From Pararge aegeria (lineage: Eukaryota; Arthropoda; Insecta; Lepidoptera; Nymphalidae), in NCBI RefSeq assembly GCF_905163445.1, contig NC_053183.1, positions 14,322,001 through 14,386,000 of the forward strand: a stretch of 64,000 bases of DNA, given 5' to 3'. Positions 1 to 12,854 of the stretch are shown in pieces; the first letter of the stretch is position 1; each line of letters opens with the position of its first letter. The notes beneath the pieces were generated by a model. The model searched no databases, was not told the origin of the DNA, and saw only the letters and a list, made by a program, of their open reading frames with translations. The translations under genes and the position numbers were made by a program.

Positions 1-731
1 ATGCGGTATTTTTTCAGTTTTTCGCGCCAAAACAGGCACAGCGAGGAACTTTATTTTACATACGTAAAGGAAGTAAATATTTAGCACTACTAATCGATTT
101 GTACAAAGCATCGTACCACAACGCTAGATAGGATAGGATTTAGATATAGGCTTCTTTGTAGGATTTTCTGACACATACAGTCTATACACGTAGTAGGGAA
201 TGATTTTTGGTAGACTAACGCTGCTTTGTCCAGTGCGAGATCCATATTCCAGAACCCTGGGGCTCCTATATCAACCGAATATGTATATAGTAATATGGTA
301 CATAGTATGATAACCAAACTATATACCAAACCCTCGCTATTCGTTGAGCAATATCAGTATCTTTGTTTCTTCCAAAAACATATATATGATTCTAATCTCA
401 CTAAATTATGTAGATATACTTCCACGATGCGATGAAGAGAGATATGTTGGGGGAACCCAACATATCTATCTTCATCGCCCGCTGAATTCTTCTAAGCTTT
501 CTTACTAATATAAACACAACAGACAATTATATAACAGGCAACGGTAGATGCATGTCCGCACAGAGGTCAATGACCGATTAATTCGCGCGATAGTTCTAGT
601 TTCTTGTTTATCATACTAATAAAGATATTCAGTTGTTTAGTGTCAGCCGCGATGATGTAATCAGAAACGGACGCATCATATTTAATAAACACATGCATAT
701 ATCAAGAAATAGTTCATAACTAGGTACAGTA

Positions 732-1000
732 ATAAATAAAATAAATAAATATACTACGACAATACACACATCGCCACCTAGCCCCAAACTAAGCGTAGCT
801 TGTGTTATGGGTACTAAGATGACTGATGAATATTTTTATGAATTATATATACATAAATACTTAGAAAATACATATAAACACCCAGACACTGTAAAACACT
901 TAATGCTCATCACACAAACATTTTCCAGTTGTGGGAATCGAACCCACGGCCTTGGACTCAGAAAGCAGGGTCGTTGCCCACTGCGCCAGTCGGCTGTCAA
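732..1000 (-). repeat. tRNA-derived SINE, family A (copy 1)
   Basis: On the minus strand this starts with a tRNA-like head (GGCGCAGTGGGCA as A box, GGGTTCGATTCCC as B box) near 1000-930. It continues through a conserved body and ends in an (AAAT)n/TTTA simple tail near 732. At least five related copies occur in the window. The head resembles RNA polymerase III promoters of lepidopteran SINEs; I cannot assign a published name with certainty (Metulj-type is a candidate). Confidence 0.85.
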
Positions 1001-1487
1001 ACAGTGTACCTATTAAAGAGAGCATTTACGTCACAATAGCGTTCTATCACAAATAGAGATATAATTAGTCATCTAAAACGTGTGAGTGGAACTCTCGAGT
1101 GACAAAAATTAGAAATCAATGTCGATAATGATGGCAATAGACTTAAGATCGTAGTTATACAGTGTGTATATAACCTTCCCCAATAAATAAAACATCGAAA
1201 GCGAAAAAAAATTTAAAATCTCACCGGATGTTCATTAAATTAGCGCGTTCAGATATACAAAAATACCTAGTATAGATAAGTATATAGATAGTGTGTCGTA
1301 ATTCCAAGAAAGGTGTTCGAAATTTTACCCATCGTGCGTAAATAGATCGGTAGAACTGAGTGTAAGAAACAAAATGCGCATTGGGTACTATCCATTTACA
1401 TTTACGATGGCCGGCGCAACTGATTCGTTTATTTAATAGTTAGCAAGTTTGACTTCAGATCAATATAGGATTCTAAATCGGTCATCA

Positions 1488-1757
1488 TCACCGGCCCTAG
1501 GGCTCTAGTCTCCTCTCAGAATGGGAGAGGTAAAGGCCGTGGAAGTAGACTTCGAGCGTCCTAGAAAATTGGAGAAATCTCAGGCATGGAGATACCCTCA
1601 CGATGTTTTCCTTCACCGTTAAAGCAAGTGATTTTTAATTGCTGAAATTAAAAACGCACTTAACTCCGAAATTTAGAGGTTCGTGCCGGGATCGAACTTG
1701 TTCCCTCCAAAAGGGAAACCGAAGCCTTATAATACTACTTACTAGGCTATCACCTGT
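1488..1757 (-). repeat. tRNA-derived SINE, family B (near full length)
   Basis: Read on the minus strand, the head contains GGTGATAGCCTAGT (A box) and GTTCGATCCC (B box). A body motif GGTGAAGGAAAACATCGTGA follows, then a tail with GAGAGGAGAC and GGGCCGG. The tail portion recurs on the plus strand at 16555, 21410, 33575 and 37668, showing that these are truncated members of one family. Confidence 0.8.
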
Positions 1758-3699
1758 TTTTGACAACGGTCCCTTGCGGTACACCGTTAATCCATCAGTT
1801 CTCACTCCAAATCGAATAAGTTTTTAGAGTTATTAGAGCTTTTCATGACAAAGCTCGTCCGAAGACGCACTACAGCCGAGCTTATTTCTGCCGCCAAGCC
1901 GAATTGCTGTGGTTGCCGATGTAATTACAGGCAACATGAGGCTTACAAACTACGCCTCAGGTAGCTGTCGCTTCTTCTGTTGGCGATGGTTTTTTCTTTA
2001 CCATTAGCCGGCCATCTCCTTGGTGCGTCAAATATTAAAAAATTTGGAAAATCCAAAAGTGCACGCCTCATAATCTCATTTTTTTCACAATAAAATTGAA
2101 TTTTTATTAACTGAAACTTTCAATGCTCATTACAAATTTATTCATTTTTTGTAAACAAGACACGGTGACATTCAATGTCATAATGATTTCACATTGAAAG
2201 TTACAATTAATATTAGCTAGAATAATTACATGGAAATTTAACGACAGTGAATTTAACGCTCATATTAACTAAGAAATTATGTCGTGTGTTACTTTAGATA
2301 ATTAAAAAAAAAATATTCCGATACGATCATTTTTTCGACCAATTTTGATGTCACATACACCCGTCCATACACGGACGTCCAGAAAAGATTATGTTTAATG
2401 TTATTATTTACTATGTTAAACAAAAAAATTGTTATTGAAATGTATTTTATGTGCCTGACAAATTACTTGACTTGATATTAGTGTACTCAAATTAACCTGT
2501 AAGTGCAATATAAATAACAGAAAATCAATTTCAGTTTCGAGAAAACTGCTTTTTTAGAAATGTCGAGAGTAGAGCACAACCTCAACGCTTCGCTTATGAG
2601 GCGTGCAAAAAAAAAATAGTCTTCCTTTCGCAGGGTTCAAAGATCAAGGCACACGATAGTGTGTCAGCCAAGGCCCAGCCAAGAATAAAGAACTGGCGAT
2701 GCAGCTACCGTATGTTACATTATTAGAAGTACCAAGAAGGAATCTTCAAGCCAACATTTGCCTATATCCTTATACTAGTACTTATACTATCCCGGCGAAC
2801 TTCGTATCGCGGTTTTTTTTTTATGAATGTTACATTTTAATACTTATCATCCTATTCCGGTCTAAGACGAATCCAAAAAATAAAATATCATAAAAATTGG
2901 TCCAGCCGTTCTTGAGTGATAAATGGTGTAACTAACACAACTTTCTTTTATATATATATAGATGCATTTGTACCTTACTGAACGTGAAGGTACCTATTAC
3001 TTTTCTTCGTAACATTGTTTCTCGCTTGAGCTATTTATAAATAACTAGGTTTGAGTTATTTCCACCATAGGTATTTCTACGGACTGCAAGCTCCTTTTGT
3101 TTGTATGAGGTATATTCCCGTTTCATTGTAATTGTAGATGTTGTGTAATGCTGGTACATGATAGAGACTTGGTTTTTAGAATGGCAAGTTATACGAGACT
3201 AAAATAAGTTTCCCATAGAACGTATTAAGTATCATAATAAATATGTGATTCCCAAAATGAATGAATGACCAACAAATGTTGGTAATATACATTACAGTGC
3301 TACGTTTTTTTTGTTTAAACGAACCATATTCATATGGAGGGCACTGTCGCCTAAAACACAGGTTTATACCTAGCTTAGGGACAGTTGCTTTTGTACATCC
3401 AAGTAAATTGTAACCATAATATAAGTTATACCTATTGTGCAGAAGTAATGTAACTTGTACATATGTTTTATTGAACAATAAACAATTACTATTATTTATT
3501 TTATAATATATATTCGGTTTTTTTACCTACACTTGGAGGAAATACAAAATTTATATATTTTTTTAATCGCATATAAAAATGTCTGAACCGAAAGAATTTG
3601 CAATTGCGACTCTTATCTGGCAATTGCGGCCTGAGCGTTTTCCCACTTAGCTACGGCTCTCATTGTAATATGGTTATGATATCTACACCAATTTCCTTG

Positions 3700-3830
3700 T
3701 ATGTTAACTATGTTTGGCTCAACCGTTGAATCGAGCTTGATGTGATTTGGCACACATGTAGTTTGCATTCTGGAGATGGACATAGGATACGTTTATCCCG
3801 GGACAATAAAGGTTAATATATACGCACAGG
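3700..3830 (-). repeat. RTE-like/SINE remnant
   Basis: It contains the reverse complement of the tcccgggataaa...cctatgt block that recurs in other copies at 22.8, 23.3, 24.6 and 31.6 kb. It is old and diverged; ends are approximate. Confidence 0.5.
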
Positions 3831-4784
3831 CGGCCTTATCACTGGAAGCAGTCCCCTCCAGACAACCTTTTAATATTGCTTCAAGAAGCTTTGCGAACAC
3901 AACTAACTTCTAAATGAAGTTTTATAGAATATGATACATAAACTCCAGAAACACAGTTCATACGGGGCCAAAGTGAATCTTCCATACATATTCAAATAAT
4001 GATACTTGTATATCCATTTCGGGCATTGGTGAAATAAATTCGTGATGGTTCACGCTCGGATACATGAAGTTGTTAGCGTGCAAAACAGTTATTGTTGTCA
4101 CGCACAGTTTTTTAATTATTTTCTTTAATCCATATTATTGCGCATAGCAAAATTTGTATTCCGGAACGATTTGTCTAGGTAGCTGAATTATAAATCAAAC
4201 AAAACAATTGACTCAATTACAGTATACTGGCTGTTGTCTGCGACTTCCTCGGCTATTGTTTTTGTTCTTTAAAAAAACACCGTAAGATTGTTTGCGTTGC
4301 ATAGATAATAAAACAATAATACTCATGAAACAGCGTGGAACAGCTAGTTAACCTGTTCCCCACCGATTCACTTGGCTTAACTAAATTTCGTAAGCGTAAC
4401 GTTATGTTATAATATTTACCACAGGGATAACGTACCAGTAGACCAAAACCTCTCCCGTACCTCCCTTTTGCATACGTTTTCCAATATGACTGACAATTTT
4501 TTGTTATTTTATGCGCAAAACTTACATTTTAAATTCACTTTTTTGAGATAAAAAATACGTTGTTTTGACTTTTACAATTTTTTCTTACATAGGTATATGT
4601 TTCCGCGGACTTTTTTTTTAAAGAAAAACCTGTTTTTACTGAAATAATTGTAGCTCATTTTACTTAAGAATAAAACAGCTTTCTAAAATCATTATTAAAA
4701 TCGTTCAGTGGTTTCGTAAATTATCGACTAAAAATAAACAAAAAAATCATTATGTTTATAATATTTGTATGGATTTGGAGATTA

Positions 4785-4925
4785 TTGGCTTGAGCTTACC
4801 AGTTACCTCACGTGCCTTTAATTGTCGCGGTTAATTACCACCCCACGAACAAAGCCGTACCACCATGCGACTCACGTTGCAATACGATGCCGTGTAGAAG
4901 GCAATTAGGGGTATGACTTACGACC
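4785..4925 (+). repeat. SINE family C remnant (3' half)
   Basis: It carries the TTACCACCCCACG...ACGATGCCGTGTAGAAG...GGGGTATG block typical of the body of an abundant lepidopteran tRNA-derived SINE. Related pieces lie at 15.8, 27.0, 32.3, 35.7, 47.2 and 54.7 kb. Confidence 0.6.
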
Positions 4926-7900
4926 CTACAGACTCATGCACGCCACCCGCTGCCTGCTTGAGGCACGGCACGCGCAAGCAAGCCATGCATGTTGTGTTAC
5001 TCATATAAAACTCTTCACTTTTAAAGGTCCTCGTTACAAAGAGTTTTTACTCATATAAAACTCTGCATTTCAAAAGGGTACTTTCCATTTAACAAAGACT
5101 AAGTGAGGACTAGGAGGAAATGTCTAACGGCATTAGAAAACGGGGCCGCACACACGGTGGGCAGATGAAATTGAAAGTGTGGCTGGCGAAAACTTCAAAG
5201 TTCCGCTTCTTAAAAACCAAAACTAGCAAGTTTGGTAATTGTATGGTAATAGAGATGTTTTTCCTGTCTCGAGGAACGGAAATTTAAATGGCGTTACATG
5301 GTCACATAAGACTGACAACATATCCAAGACTGTCTTATAAACACCATCAAGATGCTTCAACTTTCAATTTTACTCACTACATAAAGCTTAGTTAGGAATC
5401 TGATATATTCAAATGTTGATATTGTAAATATGGTTCTAAAACTGTAACAATAAATAACAAGAGTAGAAAGCGTCCGTCCGAAGACAGACGAAGAGAGAGA
5501 CATTATAAATTATTGTAGAAATACCAAAAGTAAACAGTGCTAAGTGCGAAGGAGTGACAGATACTGATTAATCCTAAGAACGGAATTAAATACAAACAAG
5601 TTATTTTAGGTGAAATAAGCAAGTTAAAATTTTACAGCATATCTCTTTTGTTATCAAAACATTTTAGATTACACAAAGTAATATTGTGGGTTTAATGTAG
5701 CCGTATATAAAATTATTAATATGAATATTTTTTATAACACAAGGACTCTACTGCCTACACCTTTCTACAGTCGGATTAAGATCGGATTAAATCGCCTAAG
5801 ATCGGATGTCCTAAACTTCGAGCTTATCTGATAAAATCTATCAGGTTTTAATCCAATTAAACAGAACAGAAGAAGGTGTGGGGAGTTCTTGACAGATGCT
5901 ATTCATCATAATAGCATTGTGGGTATATTTATTGCGAGAGATACACAAACATAGAATATAAGTTGAACTAAAAAAAATAGTATGTTTCCGGAGGACATAC
6001 TTTTTCTTTAAATTTTATACTATATTTAAAAAGTACAGTAGTAGTAAAAAAATAATTTAACCAACTCTGGTTATGTACAGTATGTATGTCTGCATTTCAA
6101 GGTGTACAATAAAAAAATCAAACCAATTGAATCACTACAGGAAACGGTTTAGTCCAAATGTACGCTGTCATTTTTAATTAACTAGCTGCCTAAAATCGCA
6201 AATTTCTGCCAATTTCAATTTAACACAATCTATACTACGTTTAGTTGGAAAATTATGTTCCCGTAGTATGCACTTTTTTTAAACACAATTTGTTTGGGCA
6301 TTTAACGGTAAGTAAGTGATGGTGATAGAATTAAATGCGGTCATATTTTTCTTTTAATCTGTTATATTTAATTCTATAAAATCTGTACTTCATCAGGTCA
6401 TATCGTTCTCAAACGCTAACTTGTTGTTAGTGTAAAAATCAAATCTTAAGTTTTGAAGGTCACGAACGTCATAACCACTTGCTAACAATCATAAAACGAA
6501 ATACAAAAAAATCTAGCAATCTCAACATTTCAAATTCTTTTATTGTAATGAAAGTTACATTTCGTATTTCGCTTGTAGACGCTCTAGCACTAAGATGAAT
6601 GGATAATATTAGTAAGCCCCGCGCGGCGTTGAAAGGAGAAAAAAAAGGTAGTTGAATACACAAATTAATTTTTTCTCCTTTCGGAGCGGAACATTGGCGT
6701 CGTGTTTAGAATATAAGTTACGGCTTTCAATATGCCAAGAGAAGAGCGAGTGGAGGTTGGAGACAGATAATTTGAGTTAATTTACGATGAAAGATAACTG
6801 TAGGGTGATAGATAGGGTCGCAGATAGGAAGAACTCGTTAAAACTGAACTGAATTGAAACTGCAAACTTTAATTAGTTAACGTATTATATAATAGATATA
6901 TAAATTCGATTTATTTGAACTGGAACGTGACCACCAGTCGGTAGATTAAACTCTTAGAGCTGTAATGTTATTGTATCATCACAACCAAAATAAATAAATA
7001 GATTTTAATAAAAGATTTGGTAAACTCTGTATGATAAAGGCCAATAAATAAAGATGATAATGAAAGAAAAGATATTAACCTTAGGGAATTCAAAATAAAT
7101 GATACACCTGAAAGCTTTAATTTAGTTAACTTATTCTAAAATTCTATTTCATTAATCGTGAAATTGATGATATAATTTATAGGACTTTTAGGAGATTTTA
7201 GGTGAATTATTTCAATAAATACATTTTGTGTATCACATAAAATATACATAAATGAATGTTATAGCAAATTGACTTTATAATCAAAAAAATATTATGACAG
7301 ACAATAAATTGGTAGACAATTTTTTTTAATAGTAAGCGTAAGAACTTATTATAAAACAAGTTTTAATGAAATGCTCTGAGAAATAATTAAATTAATAGCG
7401 TTTAATGAAACAAAATTTCACTTTATTTACAATATAACGTACAGGGAGGCGATAAACTGGTTAAGAGTTGAAATTGGCCTTAATTGAAACTGCCAAAAAG
7501 TGTCTAATTAGTAAGCGTACTGCGAATTCAATAAAATTCGATTTCTTGGAATTGTTAAATGCTTGTTAGATAAGAGGATTAAAATGATGCCTCGTAAATG
7601 ATTTGTTTAAGCTTTTTAGGCTCTTTGAGAATCAATTATCACAATTATTGATTTTAATAAATGAAATTGTTTTGTTATAATTGATAAAGCATCAATCATT
7701 ATAAACAATGTGCTAAAAGCCATATACGGGTTTTAGGAGTATGTTTACTAAAGCCATATAAACAAACAGACAAGAACGCAGAGCTAATCTCAAGGATGAA
7801 CAATGATAAGCACAGTCACGGAGAATTATGGTCGAGTTCAGTTCCTTTGTAACTAGTGAATCAGAAGTTAGGAGTGTTAATCGCTTGCACTGTTTTAAAA

Positions 7901-9519
7901 TGACTTATCGTAAGTTTGTCAAAAGGCTGAGACCGCTCGCTTTGGACGCCTTGGGAGGTCTCGTAGAAAGAGTAACGGACTTAATAGCCGCCAGCTAATG
8001 CGGTAGTAACGTCACTTTTATCCCCGGTCACCCCGTGGGAACAATTTAAATAGCTTAAAAATGCCTTGTCTTGAAATCTCATAACCTTCCTTATACTACT
8101 CCAACAGCAATGCACTAACTAGTAGAAATGCAACCAGATTAATAGTAAAGCGACTATCAACGTCATGAATAATAAAAGGTTTTACTTTGAAAATGTAAAT
8201 ATCAATTCTAAAATCAAAAGTAGTAAGTAAACATTTAACTTTGAATAAAATAATCATTCTTGAGAACATTGAATGGATCGTTAAGTTGACACAACTTTTA
8301 GATAGTCCCATCCTTCGGCACCAAAACGAGCCTTTGTATACAGTAAAATTGAAGATACACATTACGCCAGGAAAGAATACATCACGCTGTAGCCATATAA
8401 ATGACTGTTTTAAAGAATAGAGTTTTATCAAAGTATTTTTTAGATGGCTTGAACTCCGCTTCGAAGATAAAATAAACATTAAAAACTAAACAAGGTGCAG
8501 CTTTATTCATGAGATAAGAAATATTTTATCGCTGACATAATGTAGAAAAGATTCTATGATGAAAAGAGGACTGAGATAACAATGAAAGAATATTGATTTC
8601 TAAATGTATTCATCGCCCTTATCGTTAGAAACAGTAGCTAATAATTCTGATTCTTATTTGATTGCACGTGGCTCCCATTCAATAGACCGACAGCTCAGCG
8701 TTATGGTGCGTTAATTTACGACGCACACGTCAAGCATATCAATAAAGTAACAGCAGGAACACTACGAAATTGATGTACTCAATGACTACAAATTCATTGC
8801 CAATTGTTAACAACGATCATAAAATAACCGAAGGCACAATCAACATTGTGAACGCGTGCTTACTTGGGATAATAGCCGAATACCAAAGTACGCAACCTTT
8901 GTACGTAATTCAGTGCCAATACCCGGTGGGCCTCCGGAAGAGCAATATGTACAGAAAGGGTTTGTGATTTGTGATCCTTCCAACTGCCGAATTGAAAATT
9001 CCAGTCATCTAGTCAAATCAAAAATCGATTTCGCTCAGCAATTCGCACCACGTATAATCGAACGGTCGTATAATCCCCAAGGGCAGTGGACAATAGTGTG
9101 GAGAGGTAATTTGCATGGCTGTACACCAAGTACGCATATTCGGGACATTTGCATGCCCAAAATGAGGTGAGACGGCGCTCAAGTCCGAGGACACGGCGGG
9201 CCTCAGCGCCTTGGTGATGTAATCGTATCGATGTGTTGAACAATAATAATTCAAATTCAAACTTCATGCCGCCAAATTGTTATTGTGACATGAATTTATC
9301 GCTCTTAAATATGGTAGCGAGCAGGGGCAAATACTTCGTCGCCTGTCGTGAAACGAGATTAAAATGAGACACGTGTAGTTGTCACAGACGAACCGAATGT
9401 TTCGAAAATTATGACTACAAAAAGCCGTGAGAATCGTTTATTTTTAAGGTGCGCAATAATTTAGTTTGTCATCGTGTGGGAATATATTGGAAGGTATGTG
9501 TCAGGCAAGTGGTACTCAC

Positions 9520-9617
9520 TTCCAGCCGGTTGAGTATCTCGAAAAGAGCCATATTTCGTTGCTGTGCGGACGAAAACAATGGCAGCGTTTACGCGCCCGT
9601 TGACAGTTGCACGGCCT
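9520..9617 (-). CDS. Hs6st: Hs6st internal exon (Cys-rich / FSRYSTGW)
   Basis: This 98-bp exon has acceptor ttttctttgcag and donor AA|gtgagta. It encodes RPCNCQRARKRCHCFRPHSN, then EIWLFSRYSTGW. The CxC...CxC segment followed by WLFSRxSTGW directly follows the PAPS loop in HS6ST proteins. It joins in phase 0 to the exon at 31899-32135 and leaves 2 nt (AA) for the next exon, where Lys-Cys-Gly-Leu-His is expected. That exon was not found between 1 and 9519, so the intron leaves the window. Confidence 0.9.
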
Positions 9618-10364
9618 CTGCAAAGAAAAAATTGAATCGTATAATATCTCAATTGATACAAATGTGTGGATGTGAAGCTTAACATAAACATAGAGATGCA
9701 AATAAATCTAGCGCAATCCTTACTTTATCGATAAATCTCTTAAATTATCTAGTAGTAGTATCTTCTTGCTCTTATTCATATTCAGATTCATTCATTCAGC
9801 TAATTTCCATATAGGTACTTGAACCGCCGTTGGGGTAAAACTTGAACATCAAGACTAAACTAAACGAATTGAACTAGCAATATTGAATTAAAATTAAAAC
9901 TATCAGTATTTTTATTTTTATTGCATAATAGAATATAAACTAAACGAATTAATTAGTGTTATTAAAGCAATGATACAAAAAAATATACAAACAACAAAAT
10001 AAAACAGTGAAATAATAATAGAAAAAAAGGAAAATAGGTGCAGGATATTAAATAATATAAGATACGTCTTCAAGAAATTAGTTTAATTAATAGATGCACT
10101 TTAATAAGTATCTTTTGCAGTTAATTTGTGAAGAATGTAATCTTTTGTGTTTTATTATCCCACGTTATCGGAATGACATGTCTTCTTCAAATTAGAAGAC
10201 AGACTGTTTTAGGATTTTGGTTTTGGCATATTTATAACTAACGAGCGCACTTGCATATTATATTTACTACTTCACTAGATATTATTTTATACTCGCTCGG
10301 ATGTTTAAAATATATAATCTCAAAGAAATTTAAATGTGAAAAGCCTATAACACACACACGATTT

Positions 10365-10640
10365 AAAATGCAAAGCCTTTTCAGTTCCCCCTCCGGGCGG
10401 CGGGCCGGAGGTTCTTTGAGTCTCGCACGAAGCGCGGAAATGACCAGTGAAATCAGTAACTCTGCACAAGTAAAGCGTATCCGGCGCAGAATTGGGTCAA
10501 AGACGGTGTAGAAATTCACTAAAGTGGGATTTTAATAAGAAAAGCGATATAGCACGCGCTCCTTTAAATGTGACATTTCTGTCATATTCGCCTTGTCGTA
10601 TTTCCGGTGAGCTTGGGTCTATCATTGTGTCAAATCTGCA
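10365..10640 (+). repeat. Satellite-like fragment 1
   Basis: This is a GC-richer patch with TTTAAAATGCAAAGCCTTTTC, then TCTCGCACGAAGCGCGGAAA and GACGGTGTAGAAATTCACT. The same blocks occur in a different (circularly permuted) order at 15296-15480. That suggests fragments of a tandemly repeated unit of roughly 0.2 kb. Confidence 0.5.
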
Positions 10641-11651
10641 CGAAATGAAGCCACTAATAAATGACATAAAATATTTTAAAGATAAGTTATTTCAATATTT
10701 AAATAAACGTTATTTTGCTACTATTTATGAGAATTTAAAATGACATTCGTTAGTAATTATTAATTTATTTGTATTCATATAAACTTAAATGTAATTAATT
10801 ATTTATTAATTGTATTGTGTTATAAACATTATTTCATAATTGTAATTCATATTATTGTAATTGTCAATATCTTTATTGTACCTAAAATTGTAAAATTTAA
10901 ATACTACCCTGACAACAATTTGCATGCCAATTTGGTGTGGTACAGTTAAGATCTGCATAATTTTTCTGTAACACCTATTTACCTGTATTAGCAAAAAAAT
11001 AAAATTGCATAAATAAAATTGAATTGATTAATGTTAGTACAATCGCAGTAGAAGGGTCGTTATCGAGTATAGGAAAACTAATTTCAGAATAAAATCGAAC
11101 TTTATAACTTATTTTGCAGCTCAAATTCCACCTATGTACAACTAGCGCTCTTGGCGGAACGTTCGCGTAATAAAAATCAATAGTAAATAATTTGCGGAAT
11201 GAAAATTATAATAATTCATTATATACCATGGTGAGTATTTCACGAAAACGAAACTACAGATTGAGATAAAAACATACGTGTTGTATGAGTACAATTGGAA
11301 ATGTTATTCTTTTTTTTTAATTTTCATCACAATTTAAATTTTTGACTATAATTTTCGGCTTAATTTCAACATCCGTAATGTTAGTCAAAGTCAAAGTCAA
11401 ATATTTCTTTATTCAAATAGGCACATAGATGGCACTTTTGATGCGTTATTATATACAAAATGTGTACATAGCAGTGAGTAGTGATGGCGATAACTACAAT
11501 CGTAAACTTAAAACTAAAGCTACGAGGGTTCCAATCGCGCCCTGGTCTAAGAAGAAGCCCACAACAAACTTAGCCGGGTGTTCTTTTTGTGATCACCATC
11601 TCACATTGTCATTAGAAAATATTTAAGAAGCAACCTGGTTAGAGCAATTGT

Positions 11652-12758
11652 TTACACCCAAGCTTTTTTATCGTTTACGTAATCCTTTATACTATAATAG
11701 GACTTTTCTATAAGCTTTCGCTTAATACAAACTTTGAACTTCTTTAGTGACATCCCCAAGATATCAACCGGTAATTTATTGTAAAATTGTATACAATTTC
11801 CTTTAAATGAATTGCTTATTTTGTGTAGTCTAGTGTACTGCACTGCAAGTTTATTTTTGCTTCTAACGTTCAAATTATTGCAGTCACATTTTCTTTTAAA
11901 TTTTGATATATTTTTGTGAACATACATTAAATTTTCAAATATGTATTGGCTATAGAGTGTCATTATTTTAACATCTTTAAATTTATCTTTCAATGACTCT
12001 CTCGGACCCATTTTATAGATCGCACGAACAGCCTTCTTCTGCAGCACGAAAATAGTGCCAATATCAGCAGCATTACCCCATAGTAAAATTCCATATGACA
12101 TAATGCTGTGAAAGTAACTAAAATAGACTAGCCTAGCAGTTTCTATGTCTGTCAGGTGGCGTATCTTCTTTACTGCATAGGCAGCAGAACTAAGCCTGTT
12201 CGATAAATTATTTACATGCGGGCCCCATTGAAGTTTAGCATCTAACGTTATTCCTAGAAATACTGTTGTATCCACCGGATTCAATTCCTCATTATTAATT
12301 AGTATAGTGGTTTTTACATGTTTAACATTTGGTAATGTGAATTTTATGCACTTAGTTTTATTTTCATTTAAAACCAAATTATTAGCTTCAAACCATTGTA
12401 CTACTTTAGCGAGATAGTTGTTTACATCGTCTAAAGCTAATTCACGTCTCTTAATTTTGAACATAAGTGATGTATCATCAGCAAACAATACTATCCCGTG
12501 ATTGTCCTTAACAAGGTAAGGCAGGTCATTAATGTAAATAAGGAATAGAAAAGGTCCTAATATAGAACCCTGTGGAACACCAATTTTCACAAATGACCCA
12601 TTAGACCGCTTTCCATTAACGTCTACCATTTGCACCCTATCACGCAAGTAGTAACTAATCAAGTCGAGAGCTACACCCTGAATTCCATAGTGGTGTAGTT
12701 TTCTGACTAACGTTTCATGTACAACACAATCAAACGCCTTAGACAAATCACAGAACAC
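11652..12758 (-). pseudogene. LINE ORF2, reverse transcriptase part and C-terminus
   Basis: The 368-codon open stretch begins inside RT motif A (FCDLSKAFDCVVH). It continues with VPQGSILGPFLFLIYINDLP and the catalytic motif LFADDTSL, in which the DD pair is intact. It ends in a basic tail (IKDYVNDKKAWV) that recurs almost unchanged in the truncated copy at 26174-26395. It is separated from the upstream half only by one in-frame stop. The RT would copy the element RNA at the target site; here it is not translatable as a single protein with the endonuclease. Confidence 0.88.
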
Positions 12759-12854
12759 ACCAAGTGCATCACGTGACTCCTCCCAAGCTTCAAATATATT
12801 ATGTATTAGCTCAACACCAGCGTCGATAGTTGAGCGACCCCGTGTAAAACCAAA

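Larger units (their letters stand above)
1..9519 (-). other. Downstream Hs6st intron (partial), no further exon seen
   Basis: This AT-rich intronic DNA lies downstream of the 9520-9617 exon. I looked on the minus strand for the next conserved Hs6st block (GLHADW, then a YITxLRDPVxRYLSE-like segment) and did not find it. Recognisable content is limited to SINE copies at 732-1000 and 1488-1757 and to older RTE-like and SINE remnants near 3700 and 4790. From about 4930 to 9500 I see no gene and no well-defined repeat, only AT-rich sequence with short chance open frames. Confidence 0.6.

Noticed and set aside
930..1000. tRNA gene
   Set aside because: A and B boxes are present but no cloverleaf acceptor stem or anticodon arm closes; the same head is repeated as a SINE. 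No true tRNA gene was found in the window.
807..1016. Open frames with SSCGNRTHGLGLRKQ in several places (also 15591-15962, 16744, 30817-31231)
   Set aside because: These are chance translations of SINE family A, not genes.
8096..8479. 127-codon minus-strand ORF
   Set aside because: AT-rich, Phe/Ile/Leu-dominated, no domain, no splice or promoter support; expected by chance at this length in 64 kb.
9018..9260. Minus-strand frame with DYITKALRPAVSSDLS, faintly like the Hs6st YITxLRDPVxRYLS block
   Set aside because: Only a short spaced resemblance; no proper splice sites, missing flanking conserved residues (GLHADW before, RHVQRG after), and two other frames are equally open.
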